Of a DNA stretch of 64,000 nt, positions 1-10,593 are shown piece by piece; position 1 is the stretch's first letter, and each line of letters opens with the position of its first letter. The translations under genes were made by a program, and so were the position numbers. The stretch comes from Candidozyma auris (lineage: Eukaryota > Ascomycota > Pichiomycetes > Serinales > Metschnikowiaceae), in the NCBI RefSeq assembly GCF_003013715.1, contig NC_072812.1, forward strand, positions 3,038,001 to 3,102,000, read 5' to 3'. The notes under the pieces were generated by a model. It saw nothing but the letters and a program-made list of their open reading frames with translations. It had not been told where the DNA came from and ran no database searches.

Positions 1-855
1 ATTGGAAAGGTAAATTTGACGACCAAACCGACGAACAATTGAGTACAAATCATTGAGTCGAAGGGCCCACACTAACACTCTATGAAGTGCGTACCCAGAC
101 TGTGGCATGGCTCTAAGAAGAGCCTCTTGATTTTGTTTGGACGCCGCTTTTAGCTCTTTAAACTTATTCTGTGGCACTTTATGACTCTTTATGATCAGCA
201 GAATCAGCTTTGTGAGAACAAACAAGACGTGAAGGTCCATATCTATGAGCAGAGCCTCCATACCATCTGAGCTCTCGCTGTATTCTTTATCTAAAGGAAA
301 ATTAAAAGCAGGTATAGGCATCTCCGCTAATTGAAGAGAGATGTCGATATCAACAGCAGGATTCATCATCGACGCTATCAACTTGTCAAGGTCGTCACAG
401 AAGTTTTCATTGCCTATCTCTCCTTCAGCATTTGTCAACCGTTTCCGATAACCCTCCAAGCAATTCTCAGCGGTATAACGCAAGCTTTTCAACGCTTGTA
501 TTGTTGAGTCAGGCAGTGGCATCTCTGATAATGGCGTCACCTCCACGTCCTTGAAGTCGTAAGGCACATGGGTCACAGTGGGTGATATAGCTATGGCGGT
601 GGTTTTCACCGGCTTGAAGTTCTCTAGCGCCGCGAGCCTCGGCCCAAACTTCTGCTCATTAATTGCAAAGAGCGTGCTGGACAAGTGCACGATGTAGTGA
701 ACTAAGACAACATGCTCAATCTCTCCACTGGACGTTTCCACACGGTTAAGAAGCTCACTTATGGCCTGAACAAGTCTTTGGAGTTTGTAGATTGCATACT
801 TGTACTGAATGGTCCTAGCATCTAGGGAGCCAAAGTACAACGGCTGAAACTTCAT
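1..855 (-). CDS. unidentified protein, 3' end cut by window edge
   Basis: An open frame runs on the minus strand from an ATG at 853-855 to the left edge with no stop, giving 285 residues and lacking its C-terminus. It begins MKFQPLYFGSLDARTIQYKY and looks mostly alpha-helical, with regular Leu/Ile spacing and no repeats. Read with the standard code one stretch looks hydrophobic (LTKLILLIIK), but two of those Leu codons are CTG. Read as Ser it becomes LTKLISSIIK, so I do not call a membrane segment. I do not recognise the family. The reading frame is long and uninterrupted and the upstream DNA is promoter-like, so it is very likely a real gene. It is divergent from MTW1 across an 842 bp gap. 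Confidence 0.75.
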   Translation of the reverse strand, partial: MKFQPLYFGSLDARTIQYKYAIYKLQRLVQAISELLNRVETSSGEIEHVVLVHYIVHLSSTLFAINEQKFGPRLAALENFKPVKTTAIAISPTVTHVPYDFKDVEVTPLSEMPLPDSTIQALKSLRYTAENCLEGYRKRLTNAEGEIGNENFCDDLDKLIASMMNPAVDIDISLQLAEMPIPAFNFPLDKEYSESSDGMEALLIDMDLHVLFVLTKLILLIIKSHKVPQNKFKELKAASKQNQEALLRAMPQSGYALHRVLVWALRLNDLYSIVRRFGRQIYLSN

Positions 856-1697
856 AGATAGTAGCGGGCGACGATACTTGGCTGGGTCAGGTCAAAGGTG
901 TTGCTTGTTTGGTGCCTGGAATGAAATGTGACTTAATTTCGCACCCAGGTAGGATTTGCCAAAGGACGTGTAGTTTGAAATACTGAGGGATTTGAAGAGT
1001 GTTCTGAAGGTTTGAAATGTAGTAATGTCGTTATACTGATATCGGATTCGTCTTATCTACTGTTGAATGATACTTTTGCCGTGGCTGGGGCAGCAAAGTC
1101 GTACACGTGATCGCGCACGTGAAACTTAATTGAAGATAATAATCAGCTTTTTAAGAGAAACGTATGCTTCATAAAATGAAAATCTTGCTTCCGCTGTGTA
1201 AGCTGTCATTTGGTGTTGAGTTGGCGGTGATGAGTCGATGTGATCATTTTGTGGCGCAAAAGTCAAGAAGAATGCATGTGCTGGTAGACAGACAGTATGG
1301 TCCCCATGCGAAGAAAGTAGACGTGATCATAATCAACGACTAAGCGTCAAGGAGATGTGCTTAAAATCCTTTTTCAAGCGTACCTTCAACATGTAAGGGT
1401 AAATATCGTTCAAAAAAAAAGGTGGGATATTGATCGATCTCCTTGGCGATCCAACTACTATCGCAGCACAGCACGATGGCAGATTTATGAGGTATTCGAA
1501 TACAGCACAACACACCAAAAAAAGAACTCGAGCCCTCCTTTTAGGCTCTACTTTTAGAAGCTTCCAAGCAGAAGCCCTATTGTTTCAAAATATCCTCTTT
1601 TGCCTGGCTAAAATTCATATACGCCAATGATCTCACGTGACCGCATTCGGTGTAAACAAACCATCATTCCTGATCAAATGACTTACTTCCAGCTACA
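856..1697. other. divergent intergenic region with three CACGTG boxes
   Basis: Shared upstream region of the partial gene (minus) and MTW1 (plus). It holds CACGTG at 1104-1109, 1116-1121 and 1634-1639. The first two are 12 bp apart. Short ORFs around 1333-1630 overlap each other in several frames, lack family resemblance and are treated as chance. Confidence 0.5.
1634..1639. promoter_or_regulatory. CACGTG box (Cbf1-type) upstream of MTW1
   Basis: A palindromic TCACGTGA sits 64 bp upstream of the MTW1 ATG. CACGTG is the established core site of the bHLH factor Cbf1 in yeasts. Binding here is inferred from sequence only. Confidence 0.4.
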
Positions 1698-2600
1698 ATG
1701 GATCCCCAGCAGCGTCTACTCACAGAGCACTTGGGGTTTGCTCCCTTGACATTAATAGACGAAGTTATCAATTCTGTCAATCACATCATTTATAATTGTT
1801 TAGATGGCTTGGACAGGTTCCTCGTAAGCAAAAGAGAGAGCCAGATCCAGGAACTACGTAACAAGTCGACGGATAACTCTGACATAATGTTGGATGACGA
1901 AGAACCCACAAATCCGGAGTTCAGAAGACGTGTTTTTCCGCTCGAAGATATCAAGAAGGGCACCGCTGAATTGGAGACACTACTAGTATCGCACGTTGAT
2001 CGTGCTTTTGACAAGTTTGAGCTCTATACCCTTCGGAATATTCTTTATATCCCTCCTGACCTTGTCAGTGGAGGGTGGGTTAGACTAAAGCATCACAAGG
2101 GTCTCAATTTGCTGGTTCAAGATGACCCCCTGAGAGATAAAGAGATTCGCCAATTAATGGAGAAGATAAACCTCGAGCTCACACTACGAAAGATTTTACA
2201 GCTACAAAAGGCGAAGGCGACGAAGCTAGTTCTGGCGCTCAAACATTACAGATCGTGTGTAGCGGCAATAGTCTCTCTGGGACTGCAGTCACAGCTTTCT
2301 CCGGAAAAGAAGACTACGCTTCGCCAACATTTGGAGCCCATGAACGAGAACTTGTACTATTTGCTTGGGCAGACCGACACATTACTAGAGCAGACGTTGA
2401 AATTGGAACAAAAGTTAAAAAGTGGTAACTTTGATGGCTCGTCCGAGTGCCACTTCACTCCTTCTTTACGGGACGTTTACATGAATCATAAATCTCTCAA
2501 ATTGTTGAGCGAATGCGGCGTCATCAAAGATGGTGAGCAGGAGAGCAGCAGGCTGTTCTTGTACTCTGCCGTCGCCGAGACTCCGAAGGGCACTGACTAA
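1698..2600 (+). CDS. MTW1: kinetochore protein Mtw1 (Mis12 family)
   Basis: 300 residues, close to the roughly 290 of the S. cerevisiae protein. The N-terminal block LTEHLGFAPLTLIDEVINSV followed by NHIIYNCLDGLDRFL is the typical Mis12 head, which begins with a Leu-Gly-Phe-x-Pro helix hairpin. The rest is mostly predicted coiled coil rich in Leu, Lys and Glu (about residues 60-250). Mtw1 is a subunit of the MIND complex (Mtw1-Nnf1-Nsl1-Dsn1), which links centromeric CENP-C to Ndc80 and Spc105 at the outer kinetochore. The start is the first ATG after upstream stops. One in-frame CTG (in LGLQSQL) should be Ser. A CACGTG box lies 64 bp upstream. Confidence 0.9.
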   Translation: MDPQQRLLTEHLGFAPLTLIDEVINSVNHIIYNCLDGLDRFLVSKRESQIQELRNKSTDNSDIMLDDEEPTNPEFRRRVFPLEDIKKGTAELETLLVSHVDRAFDKFELYTLRNILYIPPDLVSGGWVRLKHHKGLNLLVQDDPLRDKEIRQLMEKINLELTLRKILQLQKAKATKLVLALKHYRSCVAAIVSLGLQSQLSPEKKTTLRQHLEPMNENLYYLLGQTDTLLEQTLKLEQKLKSGNFDGSSECHFTPSLRDVYMNHKSLKLLSECGVIKDGEQESSRLFLYSAVAETPKGTD

Positions 2601-2993
2601 AGGCCCTGGTTCCCAGTTATCATGTGAGACCCACACTCACTACCTGAATGAGCCCATATAGAAGTCAAATTGGGCTTTACTTGGGAACTCTCTTTACTAT
2701 ATAGCAACACCGATCAGATACTTGGCATCAGACTCAAAGGTATTGTGCGTGTAGAGCGATCGGGACTATGTACGAATGCGGAGTCAGTTTACGTCTCGTG
2801 CTCATCAGAGGGCAACTCCGAAAAAATTAGAAGGGCAGTAGCTAGTAACGGCATGAAACAGATCAAGTTGGATCCATGTAAATGTTATTAGAATATGATC
2901 ATCACACAATTTATGGGCCGCGCACGCCCAGTGAACCAATTAGCGAGCATCAAAAGTAAAAGAGCCTCTTGCTTCAAGAATCCTTAAGTTACA
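2601..2993 (+). other. intergenic region upstream of complex I subunit
   Basis: This tandem spacer between MTW1 and the complex I gene holds no convincing ORF. Its one recognisable element is the CCAAT box at 2936-2940, listed separately. Confidence 0.5.
2936..2940 (+). promoter_or_regulatory. CCAAT box (HAP-complex type)
   Basis: A CCAAT pentamer lies 54 bp upstream of the complex I subunit ATG. CCAAT is the known binding core of the Hap2/3/5 complex, which controls respiratory genes in yeasts. The match of site and respiratory target is suggestive, but the pentamer is short and could occur by chance. Confidence 0.35.
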
Positions 2994-3236
2994 ATGGCCG
3001 GCACTTTGAGACCAGACCCCGATCTTCAGCGGTTCAACACCGCCAGAGAGAAGATGGGCCATTACTTCCGCTTCAGACCCAGATCTGCCATCTTCAACGC
3101 TATATGGATGGGTGCTGTGCCACTCACCATGGCATACATTGCATACAACTATGAGGGTCAGCTCTCGTTCCAGAGGAAATTCAGAAAGGATGTTGTCTTG
3201 GAAGAGGAATATGTTCCTAGAAAGAAGGATTTGTAA
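2994..3236 (+). CDS. NADH:ubiquinone oxidoreductase (complex I) B15/NDUFB4-type subunit
   Basis: 80 residues. The N-terminal pattern PDPDLQRFNTAREKMGHYFR then FRPRSA, followed by one hydrophobic segment (about residues 37-55) and a charged C-terminal tail, matches the small fungal B15 (NDUFB4-like) accessory subunits of complex I in the inner mitochondrial membrane. Length and single-span layout fit. Complex I is absent from Saccharomyces but present in CUG-clade yeasts, which agrees with the codon evidence. The start is the first ATG and gives the expected short N-terminus. A CCAAT box 54 bp upstream fits a respiratory gene. Family assignment rests on motif memory, not a search. Confidence 0.7.
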   Translation: MAGTLRPDPDLQRFNTAREKMGHYFRFRPRSAIFNAIWMGAVPLTMAYIAYNYEGQLSFQRKFRKDVVLEEEYVPRKKDL

Positions 3237-3610
3237 GGCGCAGGTGGGCGTCGTGGAGACCCTCAGCTAGGGTCCGATGTACTTATAGCTCAATACATGG
3301 CATAGAAGAAGCAAAGTGAACTGCTATTGATACGTAGAGTGGTAGAGATGAATATTTGATAATTGAAGAGAAACAGCGTATCGTTATTGAGGAGTGTTAT
3401 GTTATCGTCTGTAAGGACTAAGCCGTGGAGGGTTCCTGGTATTGTAACTGATAAGATCCTTTTCTATTCTCTCACAAAAATGCTCTACAACATATTAAGA
3501 TTTTCAAATTTTTAAAGTGGATATTCTACACGGGTGTGATTGCAACCTAGTATTAACTTTTTCAGTACTATCAAAAACATAAATTGGAGTGTAGCCTCAA
3601 GGCAGCAGAA
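3237..3610. other. 3' spacer between convergent genes
   Basis: About 370 bp between the complex I subunit (plus) and the Thr-Pro-rich gene (minus). AT-rich, with no ORF starting at an ATG that I can support. It presumably holds both 3' ends. Confidence 0.5.
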
Positions 3611-4996
3611 TTACTTTGGGTTCTTCAACTTAACCTGGAACGACACAAGCCCTTGCTCCATATTCTTCAATAACTTGGGGCTGCGACATCCAGAACGAGG
3701 CAGACAAAGATTAGATGTGGTTTTTGATTTCTTGAGCACCGGGCGGAAGTGGTGGTTTTCATTAGCCGCTGCGGATTTCGAGTTCTTTTTTGGGGCCAAG
3801 CCAGGGCCCAATTGCATGCTGAGACGAGCTGTTTCATCCTGGAAAGCGTAGTTGCCCTCGGTGACATGAAACTCGTTGGAACACTCCTCGAATGAAAACG
3901 TCGGACCAGCCGTATTATGCGAGGAGTATCGATGAGAAAATGATTTGCACTTACGAATGTGTTTAGAGCCACTTTGTTCGGCAGATACAGCGCTGAACGT
4001 CGGGATCTTGTGGCGAGGAGGCTTCGTCGGCGTGTTTTTCGACGAGCGGGTCTTGGATGCTGACGGTGTTTTCTTTACTGGCGCATCGTCCTCAAAATCA
4101 AAGAATGACGATAGCAGGTCATCGTCCCCCTCCTCAAATGCTTTTGGTTTTTCTAGCTCTGGGAACGGATCGTCCTTGAGAAGATCTTCGATGGTAATGG
4201 GCTCGTTACCGCTGATAGTAGAATGCAGTTCCTTATGGGTGAAAGGAGAAGTATCGTGCAGAATGAATCCCTGAGATGAGCCGTTGCCAATAGGCAGATG
4301 CTCATCGTGCTCAATAAACAGTGGGGGCTTCACATATGGGTGGGAGTCGTTTGGCAGACAGTCATCGTGTTTGATCACTAATTCAGGTTTAGCAAACGAT
4401 AGCTGGCCGTGAGGCGGGTACTCCTTGTGCTTCACGACGGGTTCGGTTTTGACAAACTCAATCTGTTGTGAGAAGTGCTGATGCCGCTGCTCATTAGGCA
4501 GCATCCCGCCAGCCATGGGCATATTTGCCATTTCGCCCGAGTACTCTTCTTCGGGGATGGTATCTACCGAGGTGGAGTGCTGATGCAGAGATTGGAATTC
4601 ACCGCCATAAGCGATATTGAGCCCTCCAGACATATCTAGTCCCAGATGAGCCATGGGAGAGAAATCAGCATCCCTGGTAAGCATATCAGGAGGCCGTTCA
4701 GGCCCCATGGTGTTGAGTGCAAAATGACTAACAGAAGTGGGCGTCGACTGAACAAAGCCCGGGGTGCTAAGCGATGCTGGAGATGTAAGCCCAGGGGTCT
4801 GTGGATTCTGAGCATAACGTACCTGGGGACCTTGCGCAAATGGTGTTTGGGGGAAGGACGGGGTCTGGTTGACTGTGGGAGTGTGCAAGTAAAAGTCGCT
4901 CATCTTCAGAGCAAGATTGGTGGTGGACTCCCACTGCTGGGGTCCGTCTGGAGGGCAGTTTTGCGATAAAACACGCGGGTGTCGTTCGTAGGACAT
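3611..4996 (-). CDS. Thr-Pro-rich, low-complexity protein of unknown function, possibly a cell-cycle regulator
   Basis: 461 residues from the ATG at 4994-4996 (MSYERHPRV). A further in-frame Met (MSDFYLHTP) about 31 residues on is an alternative start. The N-terminal third is rich in Thr-Pro and Ser-Pro pairs (HTPTV, QTPSF, QTPFA, QTPGLTSPAS, STPGF, STPTS, FSPM), the minimal target of cyclin-dependent and MAP kinases. The middle is acidic (EEGDDDLLSSFFDFEDDAP), like an activation domain. Next comes a basic stretch with NTPTKPPRHK. The C-terminus ends KLLKNMEQGLVSFQVKLKN and looks like the most ordered, probably conserved, part. No zinc finger, homeodomain or other DNA-binding domain is visible. 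I do not recognise the family. The 1.8 kb gene-free upstream region suggests elaborate regulation. Confidence 0.75.
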   Translation of the reverse strand: MSYERHPRVLSQNCPPDGPQQWESTTNLALKMSDFYLHTPTVNQTPSFPQTPFAQGPQVRYAQNPQTPGLTSPASLSTPGFVQSTPTSVSHFALNTMGPERPPDMLTRDADFSPMAHLGLDMSGGLNIAYGGEFQSLHQHSTSVDTIPEEEYSGEMANMPMAGGMLPNEQRHQHFSQQIEFVKTEPVVKHKEYPPHGQLSFAKPELVIKHDDCLPNDSHPYVKPPLFIEHDEHLPIGNGSSQGFILHDTSPFTHKELHSTISGNEPITIEDLLKDDPFPELEKPKAFEEGDDDLLSSFFDFEDDAPVKKTPSASKTRSSKNTPTKPPRHKIPTFSAVSAEQSGSKHIRKCKSFSHRYSSHNTAGPTFSFEECSNEFHVTEGNYAFQDETARLSMQLGPGLAPKKNSKSAAANENHHFRPVLKKSKTTSNLCLPRSGCRSPKLLKNMEQGLVSFQVKLKNPK

Positions 4997-6809
4997 ATGA
5001 GCTGAAGAGGAATGCAATTGAGTGGTGCCAATAACTCCTGAGTAGCTGGGGGTGTGGGAGTAAGCGGGTATTATTTTGCAACCTTTGTTTGAGAAGCGAG
5101 TGTGGAAGCGAGTGTGGAAGATATGATTAGGTGACTAGCGAAGCGTCTTAAAAATATCGAAGAGAAAACGGAGTATTTGAAAAAAAAAAATGGGAAGTTT
5201 GTCCTTGGAGTGGGTCGAGAAAGTCAGGGAAGAAAGGTCACTATGAGCTGGTGTTTGGGTGTAGTCAAGGAGGGGAATTGTGTCAAGGGATTCCAAAGGC
5301 AAACGGCGGAAAAGCTGTGGGTTGTTCCAAATTGGGATGGGAGCCAGTAAAAAGTCAAAATTGTCGTCAAACGGAGGGAGGGAGTGGTGGTAGCACCTAA
5401 GAAATCGGCTCGCGGAAACCGGCTGGTAGAGGCCGCCTTAAGAGTTCCATCAAAGAGACGCTCGACTGCATCCAGCCCTTGGGGCTGGGCAATCTGCAGA
5501 TATATTACTAGCAGAGAGAATGAGGGAGAGGGCGGGCTGGGTGCAGGAGACTCAACCAAGGATTGAGGAACCAGAGCTAATTTTAAGACACCAAAGGGGG
5601 CTAGAGAGGAGAGTGAGGAATTAGATAAACAGAAGATTATACTATAGAAGCTGATCGGGCCACATGGTCAATGGCAGCTTCTCCTTTTCATCTCTGCAAT
5701 CTTTTTAAATGTCTCAACCTTCGCTGTGCTTCCCGGTGCTGGTGGCTGCCGCATCGGGTGTTCTCCAGCCGCTTGGTTGGTTGCAAAATGTCTCACTCAC
5801 GGACCACGATTGCTATTCTGCGCAAAAAAAAAAAGCCGTTGTGCCTTGGAACGTACGTATAAACTGGATCGATGCTTTTTCCTTGGATTGGATTACGGTC
5901 GATTTTCTGAAAATTGCTAGTGCTCTGGTGTACTGATAAGGATCTACTGTGGTGTCCTAAAACTCACTCTGGGGAAGTTCATCTGCTGGCCATGTAAACA
6001 GGGTGATACACTTGGACCAGCTTTATGTTAACCGTTGTCATTGCCGGATTGCGTGTACGTCGAAAAGAGGTGATGTCTCCATTGCGAATGATGTCAGTGC
6101 TCGTTACGAGGCGTGCTGATGGCTGCGGAATTGCTATGGAGTGCAAATCTACTGGATTTGCGGAGGGTGTTAGCTCGAGCAGCAATTGATGTTGCTGTCA
6201 AGTAAGGGACGAGATTATGACTCTGGCTGTAGCAGTAAATGAAGAGTTGGACTTTTTCAAAGTCTAAATGATGATGAGTGACCAGGTATGGTCACTGCAG
6301 CAGTAGGAACATTACTATGCCGTTTACGAGCACGATAACCTTGGGATAAGTCAGCTGGCTTAAGTAGCTTCCTCACGAGGTATGCCTCATGAGTATTCTC
6401 TCTATTATCATTTTGTAAAGCCGCATAGCCATCTCCACCCTTCATCCTTCGTTGCATGGAACCCGAGCCCCACGAGCCCCAACAACATTTGAGCATATCA
6501 ACCAAAATGGAGAATCATTTACCTAAATCAGACAGAGGAGAAGACCCGATGCCTGAAGCTTGGCCCAGTTAAACTACACCATATCAATAACACAGTATCC
6601 ATAACCTTACCTATATACTGGTTAGAATCCAAATCCTTCTATCCCAAACCAAGCTAAAACCAATTAAACCAAAAAAAAATCAACCAAAAAACCAACAAAT
6701 AAAAATGAAAAACAACAGGGGAAATATGTAACGAGAAATAAACAACACACAGGCGACGCCTGAACTTCTAGCTCCATTCTAGCTTCGACAGCACTATACG
6801 CCATCAATC
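4997..6809 (-). other. long upstream region of the Thr-Pro-rich gene
   Basis: 1.8 kb without a supported gene. It holds poly-A and poly-T runs near 5180 and 5823, and one TGGCTGCG word at 6120-6127 (minus-strand copy of the recurrent CGCAGCCA word). Short ORFs at 5224-5559 and 6257-6505 have no family resemblance and are treated as chance. Confidence 0.5.
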
Positions 6810-7841
6810 TTAAAGATACTTCACAAAGTTCTTATCGTCAAGCCAGCCGACCTTCTCAAACGCAGCAAAGAGTCTGCTGGCCTTGTTAACATCAATGCGG
6901 CACGCCTTCTGGGCGTCTGTCCTTCTGAAAGGCATGTCGTTGCGCATTCTGTTGACCTTCTCAAAGAAAAGACGTCTCTTAGAGTCCAAGTAAACATTGG
7001 CAGGCAAACGCAAGGTTGAGGCCAACACCACTTCAGCTGGATGCAACTTATCAACTTGAGGATCGTTTCTCAAGTCCATTGGTTGGCCCTTCCATTCGAT
7101 CTTGAGGCTGCGGTTGTTGCCCTTAGGGAGCGTCAGCTCAGGGTCTGGCGAGTAGTCTGGAATCGACTCGTCAATGAGAGCTGCCTGCTGTGCTGCCAAT
7201 GGCGAGCTAGCATAAGACAGCTCCTTCTTCACCTTCCTCTTCTTAGGAGAAGGCAGGTGTGGTCTCGAGCTGTCCATATCAATTTCAGAAAGTGCAGCCA
7301 GGTTCTCCCTGACAATTCTGCGAGTTCTCACCTTCTCACTAGCGTCCGAGTCCGAATCAGACGTGGTGTGTCTCCTGTTAACTTCAAGACGTCTCTTCTT
7401 CGTCACCGCCGCAGCAGCGCGCTTCTCTGCCAACCTTAACAGCTGAGCGTTCTGCTGCTCCTTCGACACCGCCTGGTACTGGCGCAAAAAATTCATTTGA
7501 CGGGCCTTGTAGTTGTTTTTCACGTCGTTCCATGGACTCACTGTTAGCACGTAGCTCTTGTAGTTCTCAAGCTTGAAGGGCCTGGAGTTGTCCATGTACA
7601 CCTTCAGGGCTCTAGGCACGCATCCCGAGGACAGGGTGGCAGGCGCTACCGTGTAAGCATTCTCGTGTCTTTGATATGGTGATGCTGGAGGTGAAAGAAT
7701 CTCGTGATTGGAGCCCAAAGTTGTCTTTATGCTTGCGTTGGAGTTGTTCTTGAGCTTAAGAGACTCCTCGTGGTTGCTTGGAGTAAGACATCCGTCTCTC
7801 TGCCCGAAGGTTCTAGAAATGGGCTGGTACAAAAGGGTCAT
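6810..7841 (-). CDS. FUN19: SWIRM-domain protein, FUN19 type
   Basis: 343 residues from ATG 7839-7841 (MTLLYQPISRTF); an upstream in-frame Met would add 20 residues but gives an unlikely leader. The C-terminal ~110 residues contain the SWIRM-type helical module: DYSPDPELTLPKGNNRSLKI, then a hydrophobic block LHPAEVVLASTLRLPANVYL and the closing YLDSKRRLFFEKVNRM and AFEKVGWLDDKNFVKYL. This is the signature of the fungal Fun19/YOR338W group. SWIRM domains occur in chromatin regulators and bind DNA or partner proteins. The N-terminal part is low-complexity with basic clusters (KKRRLEVNRRH, PKKRKVKKE) that look like nuclear localisation signals. Symbol given by family; a separate paralog could exist elsewhere. 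Confidence 0.75.
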   Translation of the reverse strand: MTLLYQPISRTFGQRDGCLTPSNHEESLKLKNNSNASIKTTLGSNHEILSPPASPYQRHENAYTVAPATLSSGCVPRALKVYMDNSRPFKLENYKSYVLTVSPWNDVKNNYKARQMNFLRQYQAVSKEQQNAQLLRLAEKRAAAAVTKKRRLEVNRRHTTSDSDSDASEKVRTRRIVRENLAALSEIDMDSSRPHLPSPKKRKVKKELSYASSPLAAQQAALIDESIPDYSPDPELTLPKGNNRSLKIEWKGQPMDLRNDPQVDKLHPAEVVLASTLRLPANVYLDSKRRLFFEKVNRMRNDMPFRRTDAQKACRIDVNKASRLFAAFEKVGWLDDKNFVKYL

Positions 7842-10593
7842 AGTTATTTGTTTTGTTTCAAAGACTTGTTGTCGTGATGATATAAATAGGAATGGATGCA
7901 AATGTGAGTGAGGTTGAAAGGTATCTCTGGGAAATTACTAATATGAGGAAGAAATGTAAGGTGGGAGTGTACCGCTGTTTATATATACGAAGAGGTATAC
8001 AAAAATAAAAAAAAAGATTGCACTTATTTCTATTTCTTTGTATGGTTGAATTTCTTTCTCTGAATTTCTTTTCCATGTTGCATTCGCCAAACTGCAGAGT
8101 GCGTCTTCGGAGGTCCACTGGACCAAGTTCAATTTTATTGATAAGAGGGCAATCTTTCTTATGTAGATTATCAAGACTCGGATAAAACGGTTCATTTTTG
8201 GAATTCTGTTAGGCCTCTCCAATCCTTTGATATCGCCGGACTATCCGAGTCAGAAGATGGAAATGAGAGATGTGACCGTTATACAGCGCATGATCGCTGC
8301 ATGCCCCGGATACTGTCTGCAGTATCCACAGCGGGCATCTGCAGCACATGAATTGGTCAAGGGCAACCAAAATGGGTGATATACCGTCTTCAAGAATCAG
8401 ACCAAGTCAATGTTCAGACACAGGTAAATTTCTGGGTGTGCAAATGCAATTGAGGAAACGAATCGGGTCAATTTCTTTGCATTCAACACAATTGTTTGAA
8501 ATGGAAGCGAATGCCTCATCGATAAGCCCAGTGCCCTGTGTGCAGAACGGCACTAAGAAAAAAAACATGATAAGCATCAGTCATCCCGCGGTGTCCTGTG
8601 TGTGACCAGTGGAGGCTCTGCATGGAAGCAGCTAGTAACATTTCTTTTAGCTAGCATGCGCAGAGGTCACTTTTCTGTTTCAATTGTGTAACCTTTGGGA
8701 AAGGGCGTCTTTAGGTAAACGAGCTAAATGGGTGAATTTGCGGAGAACAAGGGAGCTTAGAACCGGGACCGAAGCGGGCAAAACCCGTACATCTCATAGC
8801 ACAAGCAGAGAATGCCCCATGCTTTGTGTCAGTGTGTGTAGAGCTTATCGTGGTGCGCAGAGAGGATTACAGGGGGAATGTGGGCAACAGGGAGAAAAAT
8901 GTAACAACAAACAGGTATAGAAGCTGATCAACGCAGATCGGCAGGCCCAGCAGAACCTCCAAGTTTCCCACAAGTTTTACAGTTTCCCAGCTGCAATTAC
9001 AGCGATTTCTGAGGAGTAAACTTGAAGAGCTTGTACTGCACACACGTGCACACACGCACACGTCCACACAGCAGTGTTTCCATTCTGAAGGGTTTTTTTG
9101 CTTACTCTAGTTCCCCTGTGAATGGCCCAAATCGCGCCTGAGCCATCTCCCGCTTCCCCCAGTTCCCGTTTCCATTTGCAACGGCAACGCCTACAATGTG
9201 TGACACAGGCGTTTTATGCCAATCGCCGAACGCGGAATTGGCCAGTGGTCGGTGGCGCCAAAAAAGATGTAAGAGGGCAGTTTCAGGTAGTGGTCACTGA
9301 AATCGCTTTTGTGTGACGAGCGACAGACGTAGAGGGAAACCGTAGTGTGGAGTCCGGCCCGTCGAGAATCTTACAACAAAGACAGATCTCGAGGAGAATT
9401 TTTTTTGGCAATTGATATACTTTGTATTGAATCTTTAGTTGGCTTTAAGTGGGTAGGCTTAGGCCATTGGTGTGGCACATGCGGCATGTTTTCTGTATGG
9501 CTAGTTTGGGTGCAAAATTGAGTATAGCCTTTGGAGAGTGTTGGTGGTTTTAGGATCTGCCACCAGGGTAGGACAGCCATAAAGGAAAATCCTAGTGACC
9601 CTTATTTGAAGCTTGAATTGGGTATTTGTGGCTGATTTTGTTTGGAGGGCGACGTTTGGCTGTAGGTGGTGCTGTTCATATGGCTGCAAAACGGACACTT
9701 CTACTTTCGCTTCGCTGAACACTTTCGAAGAACGATTGAATTTTAATAGAGACTTCAATTGCTTAGGATAGCCATTGATATTTGATTTGAAGCATGAGTT
9801 AAGCGAATTGGCATGTTTGGTTGCCGCCAGTGTCTAGAGTCCAATGGAGTAGACGAACTCGAGAGTAAGCTAAATGTCATCGAAGAGAAGGTTTGTCATT
9901 TCAGCGGATTATCACTTGAAAATTTGTCTGACTTGCCGTTAACACTCCGTATTCACTTCTCTTTTGTCGCCTGGGATTTCAAAGCGTTCTGTGATAATTT
10001 TGTATTATTAAAGCATAAATGGCTTGGTTATGAGAATGTGGATTACAAACATGGCTGCCAAAAAACAGAATTCAAAGAAAAATAAAATTTATCACCAAAA
10101 CATCGTAGTATTTGAGCTAACACATTTATAGGTATTTCCGTCTGCTTACTTTTTGTCTGTCTACCTTTGGCTGGTCTGGTAGTCAAGGATGGCTGCAATA
10201 CAGGTGCGAGGCGAGCTCACTAATGGCTCTCACGCAATCTTGACCAGCGCATTGAATGTCCATTACTTTCGATTTCAATCTTATCAGATTGAGTAGTAAA
10301 AATTTTTACTTAATCATGTGGGCAATTTTAGAAGATTTTCTTATTCATTTGCAGACCGCCCGCTAGGAGTTTTGAGAGCGCTGTATCAGTTCTCCAGCTG
10401 TTGCAAGAACCTCGCCACCGAGCTCAATGCACTTTATTTTTGAGTAAGATGTCATGAGGAACATCAACCATTTCATTTAATTCAAGATTATATCTCTCAA
10501 GACGTTCGCCGACGATCAACGTGACTTATAGCACGTGACTTTGTTCAGTCCTCATCACCATTCGATCAGGCTTCGAGGCACCTTCTTAGTTGC
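7842..10593. other. 2.75 kb divergent intergenic region
   Basis: Shared upstream region of the SWIRM gene (minus) and DUS2 (plus), the second longest gene-free stretch here. It holds TGGCTGCA at 9681-9688 and 10190-10197 and the near match TGGCTGCC at 10052-10059, a CA-rich run at about 9038-9070 with CACGTG at 9043-9048, and CACGTG at 10532-10537. An ATG-initiated 90-codon ORF at 9813-10085 (MFGCRQCLESNGVDE) has no recognisable family. I regard it as doubtful. Confidence 0.45.
10532..10537. promoter_or_regulatory. CACGTG box upstream of DUS2
   Basis: GCACGTGACT context, 57 bp upstream of the first DUS2 ATG and 117 bp upstream of the second. It is the same word as the one upstream of MTW1. 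Cbf1-type binding is inferred. Confidence 0.35.

Noticed and set aside
9038..9070. CA-rich run as a telomere-like or CRISPR-like repeat
   Set aside because: Too short and irregular; it is a simple-sequence patch. No CRISPR arrays or transposon ends were seen in the window.
9813..10085. 90-codon ATG ORF upstream of DUS2
   Set aside because: No recognisable family, in a long AT-rich gap. Noted but not called as a gene.
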